From: Bacteroidales bacterium
GTDB taxonomy: Bacteria; Bacteroidota; Bacteroidia; Bacteroidales; VadinHA17
Length of the DNA stretch: 64,000 nucleotides
NCBI GenBank assembly: GCA_021738535.1
Contig: JAIPBU010000009.1
Location: forward strand, 25,261-89,260
Reading direction: 5' to 3'
A program made the translations under genes and the position numbers. Under the pieces are notes generated by a model. The model was not told where the DNA came from. It did no database searches and saw only the letters and a program-made list of their open reading frames with translations. Shown here piece by piece: positions 47,323 to 55,793 of this stretch (positions are counted from its first letter, which is position 1; the number at the start of each line of letters is the position of its first letter).

Positions 47323-48426
47323 CTACTTTTTGTAGATAGGAAGCTTCACGACTTCTGCCTTAAGATTCTTATTCCGGATCTTTATCAAGATCTCTGTCTC
47401 AGATTTCCAGTATCCTTTTTGCAGATATCCCATTCCTATACCTTTCTTCATCATAGGAGACATTGTGCCGGACGTTACTTTTCCTATTATATCACCGTCT
47501 TCATTAACAATGTCGTAGTCTTTCCTGGGAATACCTCTGTCAATCATGACAAAGCCTTTAAGCCGGCGCTGAACACCTTCCTCTTTTTGCTTAGCCAGCA
47601 ATTCCTTATCTATAAAATCCTTTTCTTCGGTAAACTTTGTTATCCAGCCCAGTCCTGCTTCTATAGGTGAAGTTGTGTGATCTATATCATTACCATACAG
47701 GCAATAACCCATCTCCAGCCTGAGAGTATCCCTTGCTCCAAGGCCTACAGGTTTAATACCAAATTCTTCTCCTGCTTCAAAAACTGCTTTCCACAGTTGT
47801 TCAGCATCTTCATTTTTTACATATATTTCACAACCTCCGGCCCCTGTATAACCTGTTGTTGAAAAAATTACGGAACAGATACCTGCAAAAGGCATCTCTC
47901 TGCAGGTATAGAACTCCATTTCAGAAATATTTTCATCAGTTAGTTTTTGCATTGCTTTCATTGCCATGGGGCCTTGTATAGCAAGCTGGGCAGTTTCTGC
48001 TGAAGCATTTTCAATACCATGTCCTTCTGTAATTCCAAACTTAGCGGCATTTTTAAGACACCACTCCCAGTCTTTTTCAATGTTAGCAGCATTTACTACC
48101 ATAAGGTACTTCTCCTCTCCAAACCTGTATACAAGAAGGTCATCAACAATACCCCCGTTACCATCAGGAAAACAAGAGTACTGGACCTTACCATCAACAA
48201 GTTTTGATACGTCATTTGACGTTACATACTGAAGGTAATCAAAGGCTTTTGGGCCTGTAACCCAGAATTCACCCATATGGGACACATCAAAAACGCCAAC
48301 TTTTTTCCTGACTGTTATATGCTCATCATTTATTCCGCTGTATTCAATAGGCATATTATAACCTGCAAAAGGCACCATCCTGGCTCCCAGGCTTTCATGA
48401 AATTTAGTAAAGGCAGTATTTTTCAT
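47323..48426 (-). CDS. gcvT: Glycine cleavage system T protein (aminomethyltransferase)
   Basis: A 367-residue folate-dependent enzyme that releases ammonia from the aminomethyl-lipoyl H protein. Motifs are [13 protein letters not shown] near 17, [16 protein letters not shown] near 42, [15 protein letters not shown] near 190 and [16 protein letters not shown] near 222. The frame extends 10 codons upstream, but ATG 48426 matches the family. It heads the run gcvT-comB-serC-serA-DUF1015. The other glycine-cleavage genes are elsewhere. Confidence 0.95.
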   Translation of the reverse strand: MKNTAFTKFHESLGARMVPFAGYNMPIEYSGINDEHITVRKKVGVFDVSHMGEFWVTGPKAFDYLQYVTSNDVSKLVDGKVQYSCFPDGNGGIVDDLLVYRFGEEKYLMVVNAANIEKDWEWCLKNAAKFGITEGHGIENASAETAQLAIQGPMAMKAMQKLTDENISEMEFYTCREMPFAGICSVIFSTTGYTGAGGCEIYVKNEDAEQLWKAVFEAGEEFGIKPVGLGARDTLRLEMGYCLYGNDIDHTTSPIEAGLGWITKFTEEKDFIDKELLAKQKEEGVQRRLKGFVMIDRGIPRKDYDIVNEDGDIIGKVTSGTMSPMMKKGIGMGYLQKGYWKSETEILIKIRNKNLKAEVVKLPIYKK

Positions 48427-48453
48427 AGTGTATTGTTTTTTTGTATTAACACA

Positions 48454-48461
48454 CAAAAGTA
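48454..48461 (-). promoter_or_regulatory. Candidate -7 box for gcvT
   Basis: On the minus strand this reads TACTTTTG, a TAnnTTTG match 27 nt upstream of the gcvT ATG. No convincing -33 element was found. Confidence 0.4.
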
Positions 48462-48509
48462 AAAAAATCAGCTATTTTTTACAGCTAAAATCCAATAATC
48501 TGACAATAG

Positions 48510-49961
48510 TTATTCACTACCCGGATTAAGATTTCTTTTTATTTTCAGAGAAAGTGTATCTGGTTCAACAGAAATTGTATCATTCTCTGTTATATCCGGG
48601 AAAGCGGGTAATGTATCCGGCTGCCGCTTTATTGCTTCTTTCATGCAAAGCCTGTAAATATCCAGTCCGCCTTCACCTCCTGCCCTGTCACTTGACAGCC
48701 ATGCTTCACCTGAACTTAATTGCCTGTAAAACAAGTCATTTGCCTGGGAATTTGCCGGCATACCTAGGTTAACAGGATCTGACCACAGTCCAATATCATC
48801 CTTTAATGACACGTATATATCATATCCGCCCATTCCTCCTGCCCTGTTAGAGCTGAACCAAATAGTATCACCTCCCGGTGAAACCGACACTGCTTCCTCA
48901 TTATAAGTTGAATTAACTTTTTCACCAAGATTATAGGGTTTTGTCCACTTATTTCTTCTTACACGCTTGATATAAAATATATCCCGGCCTCCAATGCTCT
49001 TTCTCCTGTTGCTGGTAAAAAATATCTCGTTATTGTCGGCAGTAACAGCAATGGATGTTTCTCTCTTGCTGCTGTTAATTTTTATTCCTGGCTCATATGG
49101 TTTATTCCACCTTCCTTTAACGTATTCAGAAACCAGGATATCGCCCCGGCCTTCATAGCCTGCATATAGGTACATCAACTGACCATTTGCAACAACATGC
49201 AGTACCCCTTCATTTAGTATTGTGTTTAACTTGTCGCCTGCCGTACCTGAGCTGGTCCAGCTATCCTTATCCTTTAATGATACATAGATATTTTCATCCC
49301 ATTTCATATCCTGTGACTGTCTGTCCCTACCCTCGCCGGAAGGTCTCCTCGATGTAAAATACAAGGCTTTCCCGCCACTGGCAGGTACCGCTGAATAATC
49401 ATCATACTCCGAATTAATATTTTTGCCGGCATTAATAATTTCGGCCATAATTTCTTCGGTGCTAAAAGAAATTGCTTTATTACACTGGTTGATCAGTTCA
49501 TTAACCTCACTCCTGAATAAATCAGTTGATAAATATTTATCTGAATACATATTGTAGCAATCAATGGCTTTACCATAATCGCCTCGTGACTGATATGCCT
49601 TGCCGGTAAGCAGCAATATATCATCTGTAATTTCCGGGTCAATATCGTAGGCTTTAAGAAAGAAGTCCAGGGCCTTAACCGGCTCTTTGCCATACAGGTA
49701 AACAAGGCCAATCTTATAGTTTAAAGCAGCTGATTCATTATTGTAATTATTTGCAAGTTCATAACATACCGCTGCTTCCGGAAACAGTCCCTTGCCCTTG
49801 CTGAATAAACGGTTTCCTTCCTTTATACTTTTCCATGCATCCCTGAAGCCTTCATCTTCTGTTTTAAACTCTGATTTGCTCATTTTTATATTCTCCTGAG
49901 CACTTATAACTAATGGGATAAAAAACACTGCCAGCAACAGGGTAGTAAAATATTTTTTCAT
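48510..49961 (-). CDS. Exported TPR and PD40-repeat protein
   Basis: A 483-residue protein with signal peptide MKKYFTTLLLAVFFIPLVISAQ (ATG 49961 preferred over an upstream TTG). TPR-like helices span about 30-160 (YELANNYNNESAALNYKIGL, GKAYQSRGDYGKAIDCY). WD40-like PD40 repeats span 185-440 (EIFFTSNRRKSIGGRDIFY, WFSSNRAGGMGGYDIYV, WLSSDRAGGEGGLDIYRL). Many Bacteroidota relatives end in an OmpA domain for peptidoglycan binding; this one stops before it. Its partner is unknown. Confidence 0.83.
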   Translation of the reverse strand: MKKYFTTLLLAVFFIPLVISAQENIKMSKSEFKTEDEGFRDAWKSIKEGNRLFSKGKGLFPEAAVCYELANNYNNESAALNYKIGLVYLYGKEPVKALDFFLKAYDIDPEITDDILLLTGKAYQSRGDYGKAIDCYNMYSDKYLSTDLFRSEVNELINQCNKAISFSTEEIMAEIINAGKNINSEYDDYSAVPASGGKALYFTSRRPSGEGRDRQSQDMKWDENIYVSLKDKDSWTSSGTAGDKLNTILNEGVLHVVANGQLMYLYAGYEGRGDILVSEYVKGRWNKPYEPGIKINSSKRETSIAVTADNNEIFFTSNRRKSIGGRDIFYIKRVRRNKWTKPYNLGEKVNSTYNEEAVSVSPGGDTIWFSSNRAGGMGGYDIYVSLKDDIGLWSDPVNLGMPANSQANDLFYRQLSSGEAWLSSDRAGGEGGLDIYRLCMKEAIKRQPDTLPAFPDITENDTISVEPDTLSLKIKRNLNPGSE

Positions 49962-50063
49962 TGACCTGAAATTTTTATTCAATAAATTTACTAATTTAAT
50001 ATCTTAAAAGGGCCTCCAGGTTAAAATATTTGACACAAAACATCCACACTCACTGAATTTTCT

Positions 50064-50071
50064 TATTTTTG
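50064..50071 (+). promoter_or_regulatory. Candidate -7 box for the Hpt-STAS unit
   Basis: TATTTTTG fits TAnnTTTG and lies 24 nt before the Hpt ATG. The nearest upstream TTTG (50029) is 31 nt away, too far for a standard -33 element. Confidence 0.35.
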
Positions 50072-50095
50072 TTAACATCAAAATACCGGGCAGAT

Positions 50096-50446
50096 ATGGA
50101 TTCTGAGATAATAAATGTGTCATATATAGAAGAAGTTTGTGACAATTCTTCTGAACTGATAGCTGATATGGTAGAAATATTCAGGGACCAGGTTTGTGAG
50201 TTTGGAACAAGCATGAAAAATATGCTTAAAGATGAACAATATCACGAACTGGGACTGATGGCCCATAAAGCAAAGAGCTCAGTTGCAATAATGGGCATGG
50301 AGCAATTGGCCAGGAGCCTGAAGGAACTGGAGATAAATGCCAAAGCCGGTGAGAAAACCGATTCATACCGGAAGCACGTTGATGATTTTATTGATCAGAC
50401 CGGAAAGGCAGTCAAAGAACTTGAGGCATATCTTAAAACCTTATAA
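50096..50446 (+). CDS. Stand-alone Hpt (histidine phosphotransfer) protein
   Basis: A 116-residue helical-bundle protein. The phospho-accepting His57 lies in LMAHKAKSSVAIMGM, the usual H-x-x-K-x-S/G-S motif. It should relay phosphate between hybrid kinases and response regulators; none is adjacent. A non-ATG codon at 50069 would extend it by nine residues; ATG 50096 is preferred. A STAS gene follows after 7 nt, so both are likely in one transcript. Confidence 0.88.
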   Translation: MDSEIINVSYIEEVCDNSSELIADMVEIFRDQVCEFGTSMKNMLKDEQYHELGLMAHKAKSSVAIMGMEQLARSLKELEINAKAGEKTDSYRKHVDDFIDQTGKAVKELEAYLKTL

Positions 50447-50453
50447 ACAATAA

Positions 50454-50792
50454 ATGGTTATTGTAGAGAAACTTGATAATAATGTAGATCATGTAAGCTT
50501 TTATGAGCTTAATAAATTAAATGCCGCTGTAGCTGATGATATCCGGTCAGAGCTTGTCAGAATGTTCGAAATTCCCAACGCAAAAGTGGTTATTGATCTT
50601 AAAGGTGTTGAGTATATTGACAGTACCGGCTTCGGATGCTTTCTGACTGCCATGAAAACAGCAAGAAACAATTATGGCAAACTTAGAATTTGCAATATTG
50701 AACCCAGGGTACTTGACCTTTTCAAAGCACTGCAGTTACACACGGTGCTGGAACTCCATGAAGATCTTGAATCGTGCATAAATAGTTTTTAA
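50454..50792 (+). CDS. STAS-domain protein (anti-sigma factor antagonist type)
   Basis: A 112-residue single STAS domain. The phosphorylatable serine is Ser57 in KGVEYIDSTGFGCFL, after beta strand KVVIDL. Such proteins switch partners with a serine kinase depending on phosphorylation. It is co-transcribed with the Hpt gene. A matching kinase could be the SiaB-like protein encoded about 4.3 kb away, but that one is expected to act on SiaC. Confidence 0.88.
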   Translation: MVIVEKLDNNVDHVSFYELNKLNAAVADDIRSELVRMFEIPNAKVVIDLKGVEYIDSTGFGCFLTAMKTARNNYGKLRICNIEPRVLDLFKALQLHTVLELHEDLESCINSF

Positions 50793-50831
50793 CTTTTTCT
50801 TTTATCAACCTGCATTTTCCCTTATAGCTGT

Positions 50832-50839
50832 TATATTTG
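50832..50839 (+). promoter_or_regulatory. Candidate -7 box for the flavin reductase gene
   Basis: TATATTTG is an exact TAnnTTTG match 14 nt before the flavin reductase ATG, giving a very short leader. Confidence 0.4.
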
Positions 50840-50853
50840 GGAAAAGAATACTT

Positions 50854-51459
50854 ATGGAAAAGATCGAATGGAAGCCAGGAACAATGATCTATCCACTTCC
50901 GGCAGTAATGGTTAGCTGCGGAAGTAATCCGGAAGAATACAATATCATTACTATAGCATGGACAGGAACGGTATGCACAGATCCGCCCATGTGTTATATC
51001 TCGGTAAGACCTGAAAGGCATTCTTATGAGATAATTAAGAGAAATAAAGAATTTGTAATTAACCTTACTACTGCGAAGCTTGCACGGGCAACCGACTGGT
51101 GCGGTGTGAGGTCCGGAAGGGATTATGATAAATTTAAAGAGACAGGCCTTAATCCTTCAGAGAGCAAAAAGATTAAAGCCCCCTCAATTCAAGAATCGCC
51201 GGTTAACATAGAATGCAAGGTAAAAGATATCATTGAAGTCGGTATTCATCACATGTTTTTAGCAGAGGTTGTTTCTGTATCAGCCGACAGCCGGTACTAT
51301 AACAATAAGACAAACGCCTTTGAGCTGAGCAGGGCAGGTCTGATAAGTTACCAGCATGGAAAATATTACAGGACTGGTGAAAGGATAGGTAAATTTGGAT
51401 TCTCAGTCAGAAAGAAGAAGAAGAAGAAGAGAAAAAAGCCCAAAAGCAACAAAAATTGA
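50854..51459 (+). CDS. Flavin reductase-like FMN-binding protein
   Basis: A 201-residue split-barrel FMN-binding protein. It has PAVMVSCGSNPEEYNIITIAW near 15, PPMCYISVRPERHSYEII near 46 and FVINLTTAKLARATDWCGVRSG near 68. Relatives reduce flavins or bind FMN without firm assignment. The C-terminus is an unusually lysine-rich tail (RKKKKKKRKKPKSNKN), possibly for nucleic-acid or membrane contact. It precedes the ABC gene by 69 nt. Confidence 0.87.
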   Translation: MEKIEWKPGTMIYPLPAVMVSCGSNPEEYNIITIAWTGTVCTDPPMCYISVRPERHSYEIIKRNKEFVINLTTAKLARATDWCGVRSGRDYDKFKETGLNPSESKKIKAPSIQESPVNIECKVKDIIEVGIHHMFLAEVVSVSADSRYYNNKTNAFELSRAGLISYQHGKYYRTGERIGKFGFSVRKKKKKKRKKPKSNKN

Positions 51460-51528
51460 AGCAATAGGATAATAGGACAAAAATTATTATTTTCAATCCG
51501 GATAAAAACCGCCAAAAAGCATATATAG

Positions 51529-54500
51529 ATGAGTGAAAAAATTCTCAAGGCCCTGATGCAGCTTTTCGCTATTATTGCACGGCCGGAAAGCAGTGAGAGC
51601 GACCGTCGAAGTGTTGTTAAGGCGTTTCTCAAGAGGCAATTAAACGAAGAACTGGTAAATCAGTATCTTGGTTTTTTCGACGATTTTTACAGGGCTGCGC
51701 AGGAAAAGCAAAAAAAGAGTGCACATAAGAAAAGACACTCTGCAGTATCTGTAAGAATACTGAAAATTACCAACCAGATAAATGACCAGCTCACACAGAA
51801 TCAAAAGATTGTTGTGCTGGTACAATTGTTTGAATTCTGTAAATCAGATGGTACGCAGGTTACCAGCGAGGAAATTGAATTTATCAGGGCTGTTGCTGAA
51901 TCCTTTTATGTTGAGAAGGAAGAGTTTGAACTGATACGTCAGTTTGTTCTCAACGACTTCTCAAGTATTCCGGATTCACATAACATTCTGGTTATAGATA
52001 ACAAGAAAGATGTCAGCGTTGAGTTAACCCACCACGTAACAAACGATACAATCACAGGCCAGATATGGGTACTGGAGGTAGGTTCGGCAAATATGCATTT
52101 TATAAGGTTTACAGAAATGGCCGAACTTTATATGAATGGCCAGCTCGTGCAGGAAGACAAGGTATATCCGTTCAACCCCGGCTCTTCACTCCGTGATCCG
52201 AAAACAACTCCTATATATTACAGTGACATAATAAGCAGGTTCAGGCGCGAGGAACTGGAAGCGTCAAGGGTTGTGTACGAGGTTAAAGATCTTGAATACC
52301 GCTTTAAAAGCGGTCATGTTGGCATTCATGAAATGTCCTTTGAAGAAGAATCAGGAAGACTGGTGGGCATAATGGGTGCATCCGGAGCAGGTAAATCAAC
52401 CCTGCTGAATGTTTTGAATGGTAATAATGATCCTTTTAAAGGTGAAGTTGCCATCAATGGTATCAATATCCATGAGGACAGTGAGAAGGCTGAGGGTCTG
52501 ATTGGTTATGTGTCACAGGATGACCTTCTGATAGAAGAACTAACGGTTTACCAGAACCTTTACTACAATGCTAAACTGTGTTTTGATAATCTTACCGAGA
52601 AGGAGATCCACGAGAAAGTAACAACAACGCTGGAAAATCTCGGACTGTACGAGATAAAAGACATGAAAGTCGGCAGTCCTCTGAATAAAAAAATCAGCGG
52701 TGGACAAAGGAAAAGACTTAACATATCTCTTGAGCTCATACGTGAGCCACCCATACTTTTCCTTGATGAACCTACATCAGGTCTCTCATCCCGTGACAGT
52801 GAAAACATACTCGACCTGCTGAAAGAACTTGCACTCAAGGGTAAACTCCTGTTTGTAGTTATCCACCAGCCATCAAGTGATATTTTCAAGATGTTTGACA
52901 GGCTGGTAATACTTGACACAGGAGGATATATTATCTATAATGGTGATCCCATCGAATCTATTATTTATTTCAAACTCAGGACTCACCAGGCAAATTATAA
53001 TGAAAGTGAGTGCCATGTGTGTGGTAATGTTAACCCGGAACAGGTCTTCAACATTGTAGAGTCAAAGGTATTGGATGAATATGGTAAGGCTACTAATGTC
53101 AGGAAGATATCTCCCAAGGAATGGAATAATTATTACAATGAACATATTGTTACAAACGAGAAGAAACTGGAACCCGGCCATGGCATTCCTGAAATAAATT
53201 TCAAGACACCCAGCAGGTTTAAACAGTTCCAGGTTTTTATCAAAAGGGATATACTGTCAAAACTTGCTGACAGCCAGTACCTTTTGATAACCTTACTGGA
53301 AGCACCCATTCTTGCAATGGCACTGGCTTTTCTGATTAAATATTTTGATGAGAGTGCCTCAAATGCAAGTTATACCCTGCTGGAAAACAGCAACCTGCCG
53401 GTATACCTGTTTATGGCAGTTATTGTAGCAATCTTTATGGGTCTTACAGTGAGCGCGGAAGAGATTATAAAAGACCGTAAAATACTCAAGCGGGAGGCAT
53501 TTCTTAACCTGAGCTGGAGCAGCTACCTCCTGTCAAAAGTTTCAGTACAGCTTGTTATATCTGCCATCCAGGCCTTTGCTTTTGTTCTTGTGGGTAACGG
53601 GATAACAGAGATAAAAGGAATGTGGTTTGAATACTGGCTTGTACTTTTCTCATGCTGGGCAAGCGCCAACCTGCTCGGATTACTTATATCAGACAGTTTT
53701 AAAGCTGTAGTAACCATATATATGCTCATTCCCTTCCTTGTAATTCCACAGATCATACTGAGTGGTATTATTGTAAAATTTGAGAAGCTTAACCCAAACA
53801 TCTCATCCCCGTCAAAAATACCTTTTTACGGTGAAATTATTGTAGCAAGATGGGGATATGAGGCCCTGGCTGTCAAGCAATTCAAAGACAATGACTATGA
53901 GGATATGTTCTATGAATATGATAGGATTATGAGCATTGCCAATTTCAAAAAAATATACTGGTACAATGATCTGAAGCAGAGAATCAGTAATGTGGAAAAT
54001 GCTCTTGAAAGAAAGAAAATTGATGAAAAAACAAAGGAGGACCTGCTGGTTCTGAGAAATGAAATCAGCAAGGAAATGGAAGCGGTCCCGGCACTCGAAT
54101 TCAAGTACCTGGATCGCTTAATCCCGGAAAGGATAACCGCTGATGCTCTTGAGGCAGCAAGGAGTTACATTGAAATACTTAACAGGAGTTATAAAAAAAC
54201 ATATAACAAAAACTTCAATGAGAGAGACCTGATTGTTACCAAACAGATGGAAAAGGACCCGGAGGCTTTTATCAGGTTAAAAGATGAGCATTTCAATGCC
54301 AGCCTCGAAGAGTTTGTCACCAATGCAAATGAGGAAGACCGGTACATCGAATACAACGGGGAACTGATCCAGAAGATCGATCCTATTTTTAAAGACCCTG
54401 ACCATCCCTTTGTTAAAGCACACTTTTATGCTCCCAGGAAACAGATCTTCGGAAATTATGTAGATACATTCTGGGTGAATATAATGGTCATATGGGTATG

Positions 54501-54603
54501 GACTATACTTACTTACCTGGCCCTGTATTACAGGTTACTCAAGAGATTACTGGATTCAATAGAGGAATTATCAGAAAGGCGCAAAGCAAGAAAAAACAGA
54601 TAA
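51529..54603 (+). CDS. ABCG-type transporter with TerB-like N-terminal domain
   Basis: A 1024-residue half-transporter. Residues about 1-150 are helical and TerB-like (VLVQLFEFCKSDGTQVTSEE). A beta-rich segment (about 160-240) may be FHA-like. The ATPase follows: Walker A MGASGAGKSTLL near 285, signature KISGGQRKRLNI near 390, Walker B ILFLDEPTSGLSS near 408. The ABC2-type membrane domain has helices from about 590, and a large charged insert (790-980) precedes the last helix. The substrate is unknown. A bidirectional terminator follows. Confidence 0.9.
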   Translation: MSEKILKALMQLFAIIARPESSESDRRSVVKAFLKRQLNEELVNQYLGFFDDFYRAAQEKQKKSAHKKRHSAVSVRILKITNQINDQLTQNQKIVVLVQLFEFCKSDGTQVTSEEIEFIRAVAESFYVEKEEFELIRQFVLNDFSSIPDSHNILVIDNKKDVSVELTHHVTNDTITGQIWVLEVGSANMHFIRFTEMAELYMNGQLVQEDKVYPFNPGSSLRDPKTTPIYYSDIISRFRREELEASRVVYEVKDLEYRFKSGHVGIHEMSFEEESGRLVGIMGASGAGKSTLLNVLNGNNDPFKGEVAINGINIHEDSEKAEGLIGYVSQDDLLIEELTVYQNLYYNAKLCFDNLTEKEIHEKVTTTLENLGLYEIKDMKVGSPLNKKISGGQRKRLNISLELIREPPILFLDEPTSGLSSRDSENILDLLKELALKGKLLFVVIHQPSSDIFKMFDRLVILDTGGYIIYNGDPIESIIYFKLRTHQANYNESECHVCGNVNPEQVFNIVESKVLDEYGKATNVRKISPKEWNNYYNEHIVTNEKKLEPGHGIPEINFKTPSRFKQFQVFIKRDILSKLADSQYLLITLLEAPILAMALAFLIKYFDESASNASYTLLENSNLPVYLFMAVIVAIFMGLTVSAEEIIKDRKILKREAFLNLSWSSYLLSKVSVQLVISAIQAFAFVLVGNGITEIKGMWFEYWLVLFSCWASANLLGLLISDSFKAVVTIYMLIPFLVIPQIILSGIIVKFEKLNPNISSPSKIPFYGEIIVARWGYEALAVKQFKDNDYEDMFYEYDRIMSIANFKKIYWYNDLKQRISNVENALERKKIDEKTKEDLLVLRNEISKEMEAVPALEFKYLDRLIPERITADALEAARSYIEILNRSYKKTYNKNFNERDLIVTKQMEKDPEAFIRLKDEHFNASLEEFVTNANEEDRYIEYNGELIQKIDPIFKDPDHPFVKAHFYAPRKQIFGNYVDTFWVNIMVIWVWTILTYLALYYRLLKRLLDSIEELSERRKARKNR

Positions 54604-54606
54604 AAA

Positions 54607-54643
54607 TAAGGGGTATGCGCAGAACATACCCCTTAAATATTTT
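54607..54643 (+). terminator. Bidirectional terminator between the ABC and siaC genes
   Basis: TAAGGGGTATG (54607-54617) and CATACCCCTTA (54625-54635) form a perfect 11-bp stem with a 7-nt loop. It is followed by AATATTTT on the plus strand and by TTTTTA on the minus strand. The flanking genes converge here. Confidence 0.88.
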
Positions 54644-54668
54644 AAACCGATCCGGATTAAGGGACTAA

Positions 54669-55049
54669 CTACTCTACAATCTCAATCATCTCAAATGGTA
54701 CCCTGATAATTGATTCATAATCTTCTCCAGCTTCAAGCATATCTTCATCATCTTCTTCGTAATACCATTTGATCTCCACATCATTTTTAGCCTTATGTAT
54801 TACTTCCAGTTTTTTGAATACATCCAGTATACACTTGGAAGAACTGGTATTAAAGTATTCCAGTTTAACTTCTACAACAGTCTTGGGTAAAGGACTTTCC
54901 TTATAATTATCAAGCCAGTCAACCAGAGGTTTGTAAAATTCAACAGAATTTTCGGGGATTGACCTGCCCTCAAGTTTGAAAACACCTTCGGCTGAATCAA
55001 AATGTACGGTTGGTGTTTTAGGCGTTCCTTCAATAATGATCGGTTCCAT
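54669..55049 (-). CDS. siaC: SiaC-family regulatory phosphoprotein (DUF1987)
   Basis: A 126-residue protein of the SiaC family. It has IIIEGTPKTPTVHFD at the start and the phosphorylation loop LEYFNTSSSKCILD with Thr68, the same position as the phospho-threonine reported for Pseudomonas SiaC. In that system unphosphorylated SiaC activates the diguanylate cyclase SiaD. No SiaD or GGDEF gene is in the window, so the target here is probably different. It follows siaB by 20 nt. Confidence 0.9.
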   Translation of the reverse strand: MEPIIIEGTPKTPTVHFDSAEGVFKLEGRSIPENSVEFYKPLVDWLDNYKESPLPKTVVEVKLEYFNTSSSKCILDVFKKLEVIHKAKNDVEIKWYYEEDDEDMLEAGEDYESIIRVPFEMIEIVE

Positions 55050-55069
55050 ATTGTTAATTTTTTAAGTTA

Positions 55070-55633
55070 TTAATTACTGCTTATTGCGCTGATTTTTATA
55101 GTTAAAACAAAAAACGAATATTTATCATTATAATCATAAAACGTGTATCCCAGTTTATTTCCCGTTTTACGTGCTATATCAACAAGGCCCAGTCCGCCTC
55201 CCCCCTTGTCTGATATTTTTTGGTGATGAAGAATAAACTTGTACAGTTCTTTTATCTCTTCAAGGGATGACCCGTTGATTTTGGTAAGCTTTTTTTCTAG
55301 TTTTGAAATCTTGTCTTTGGTAATGAAATTACCCGCTGTTATTCTATAACCCTCAGGGTTACGATTAACCACCATCAATCCAAAACGCCTGGAATCCTGA
55401 TCTTCAAAATCATCTGGCACCACATCAACATGATGGTACAGGTTTTGAAGACTTTCCACCAGTACATTATAAACTTTCTTCCTTATTTTAGAGGGATCGT
55501 TGGCCTCAACAGTTTTTTTTTCGATACTGTCCAGAATAACATTTATAACATCAGAGCTTATATCACCTTTGTAAGAGAATATAACATCATCTGTCTGCAA
55601 TTCTTTAAAATAGTTCTCTACATTAAAGCTCAT
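55070..55633 (-). CDS. siaB: SiaB-family serine/threonine kinase
   Basis: A 187-residue GHKL-type kinase of the SiaB family. The Asn of the N-box is in VLVESLQNLYHHVD (about 51-64), and the ATP-lid glycines are in SDKGGGGLGLVDIARKTG near 142-159. The family phosphorylates SiaC, which is encoded next. The opposing PP2C phosphatase SiaA is not in the window, so the pair is separated from the rest of the known switch. Confidence 0.88.
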   Translation of the reverse strand: MSFNVENYFKELQTDDVIFSYKGDISSDVINVILDSIEKKTVEANDPSKIRKKVYNVLVESLQNLYHHVDVVPDDFEDQDSRRFGLMVVNRNPEGYRITAGNFITKDKISKLEKKLTKINGSSLEEIKELYKFILHHQKISDKGGGGLGLVDIARKTGNKLGYTFYDYNDKYSFFVLTIKISAISSN

Positions 55634-55736
55634 CAGCTTCTGTTTGACTTAGGCCATTATTAATAATAACAAATATAAAAAAAATCTCAAGTTCAAAAAA
55701 TTTCCATTTCGGCCATTTGACCAAAACACGGCCAAA

Positions 55737-55764
55737 AGTGGTGAATTAACCGTAAAATACCACT
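55737..55764 (-). repeat. Inverted repeat near the end of the RlmL-like gene
   Basis: AGTGGT and ACCACT form a 6-bp stem with a 16-nt loop; on the minus strand a short T-run follows. It could be a weak terminator of the methyltransferase gene. The same spacer holds two close copies of CGGCCA. Confidence 0.35.
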
Positions 55765-55793
55765 AAATGGTTAAATCAACCCCATTTTTTTAA

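Noticed and set aside
50722..51021. Minus-strand frame spanning the STAS-flavin reductase junction
   Set aside because: It overlaps two well-supported plus-strand genes and has no family features.
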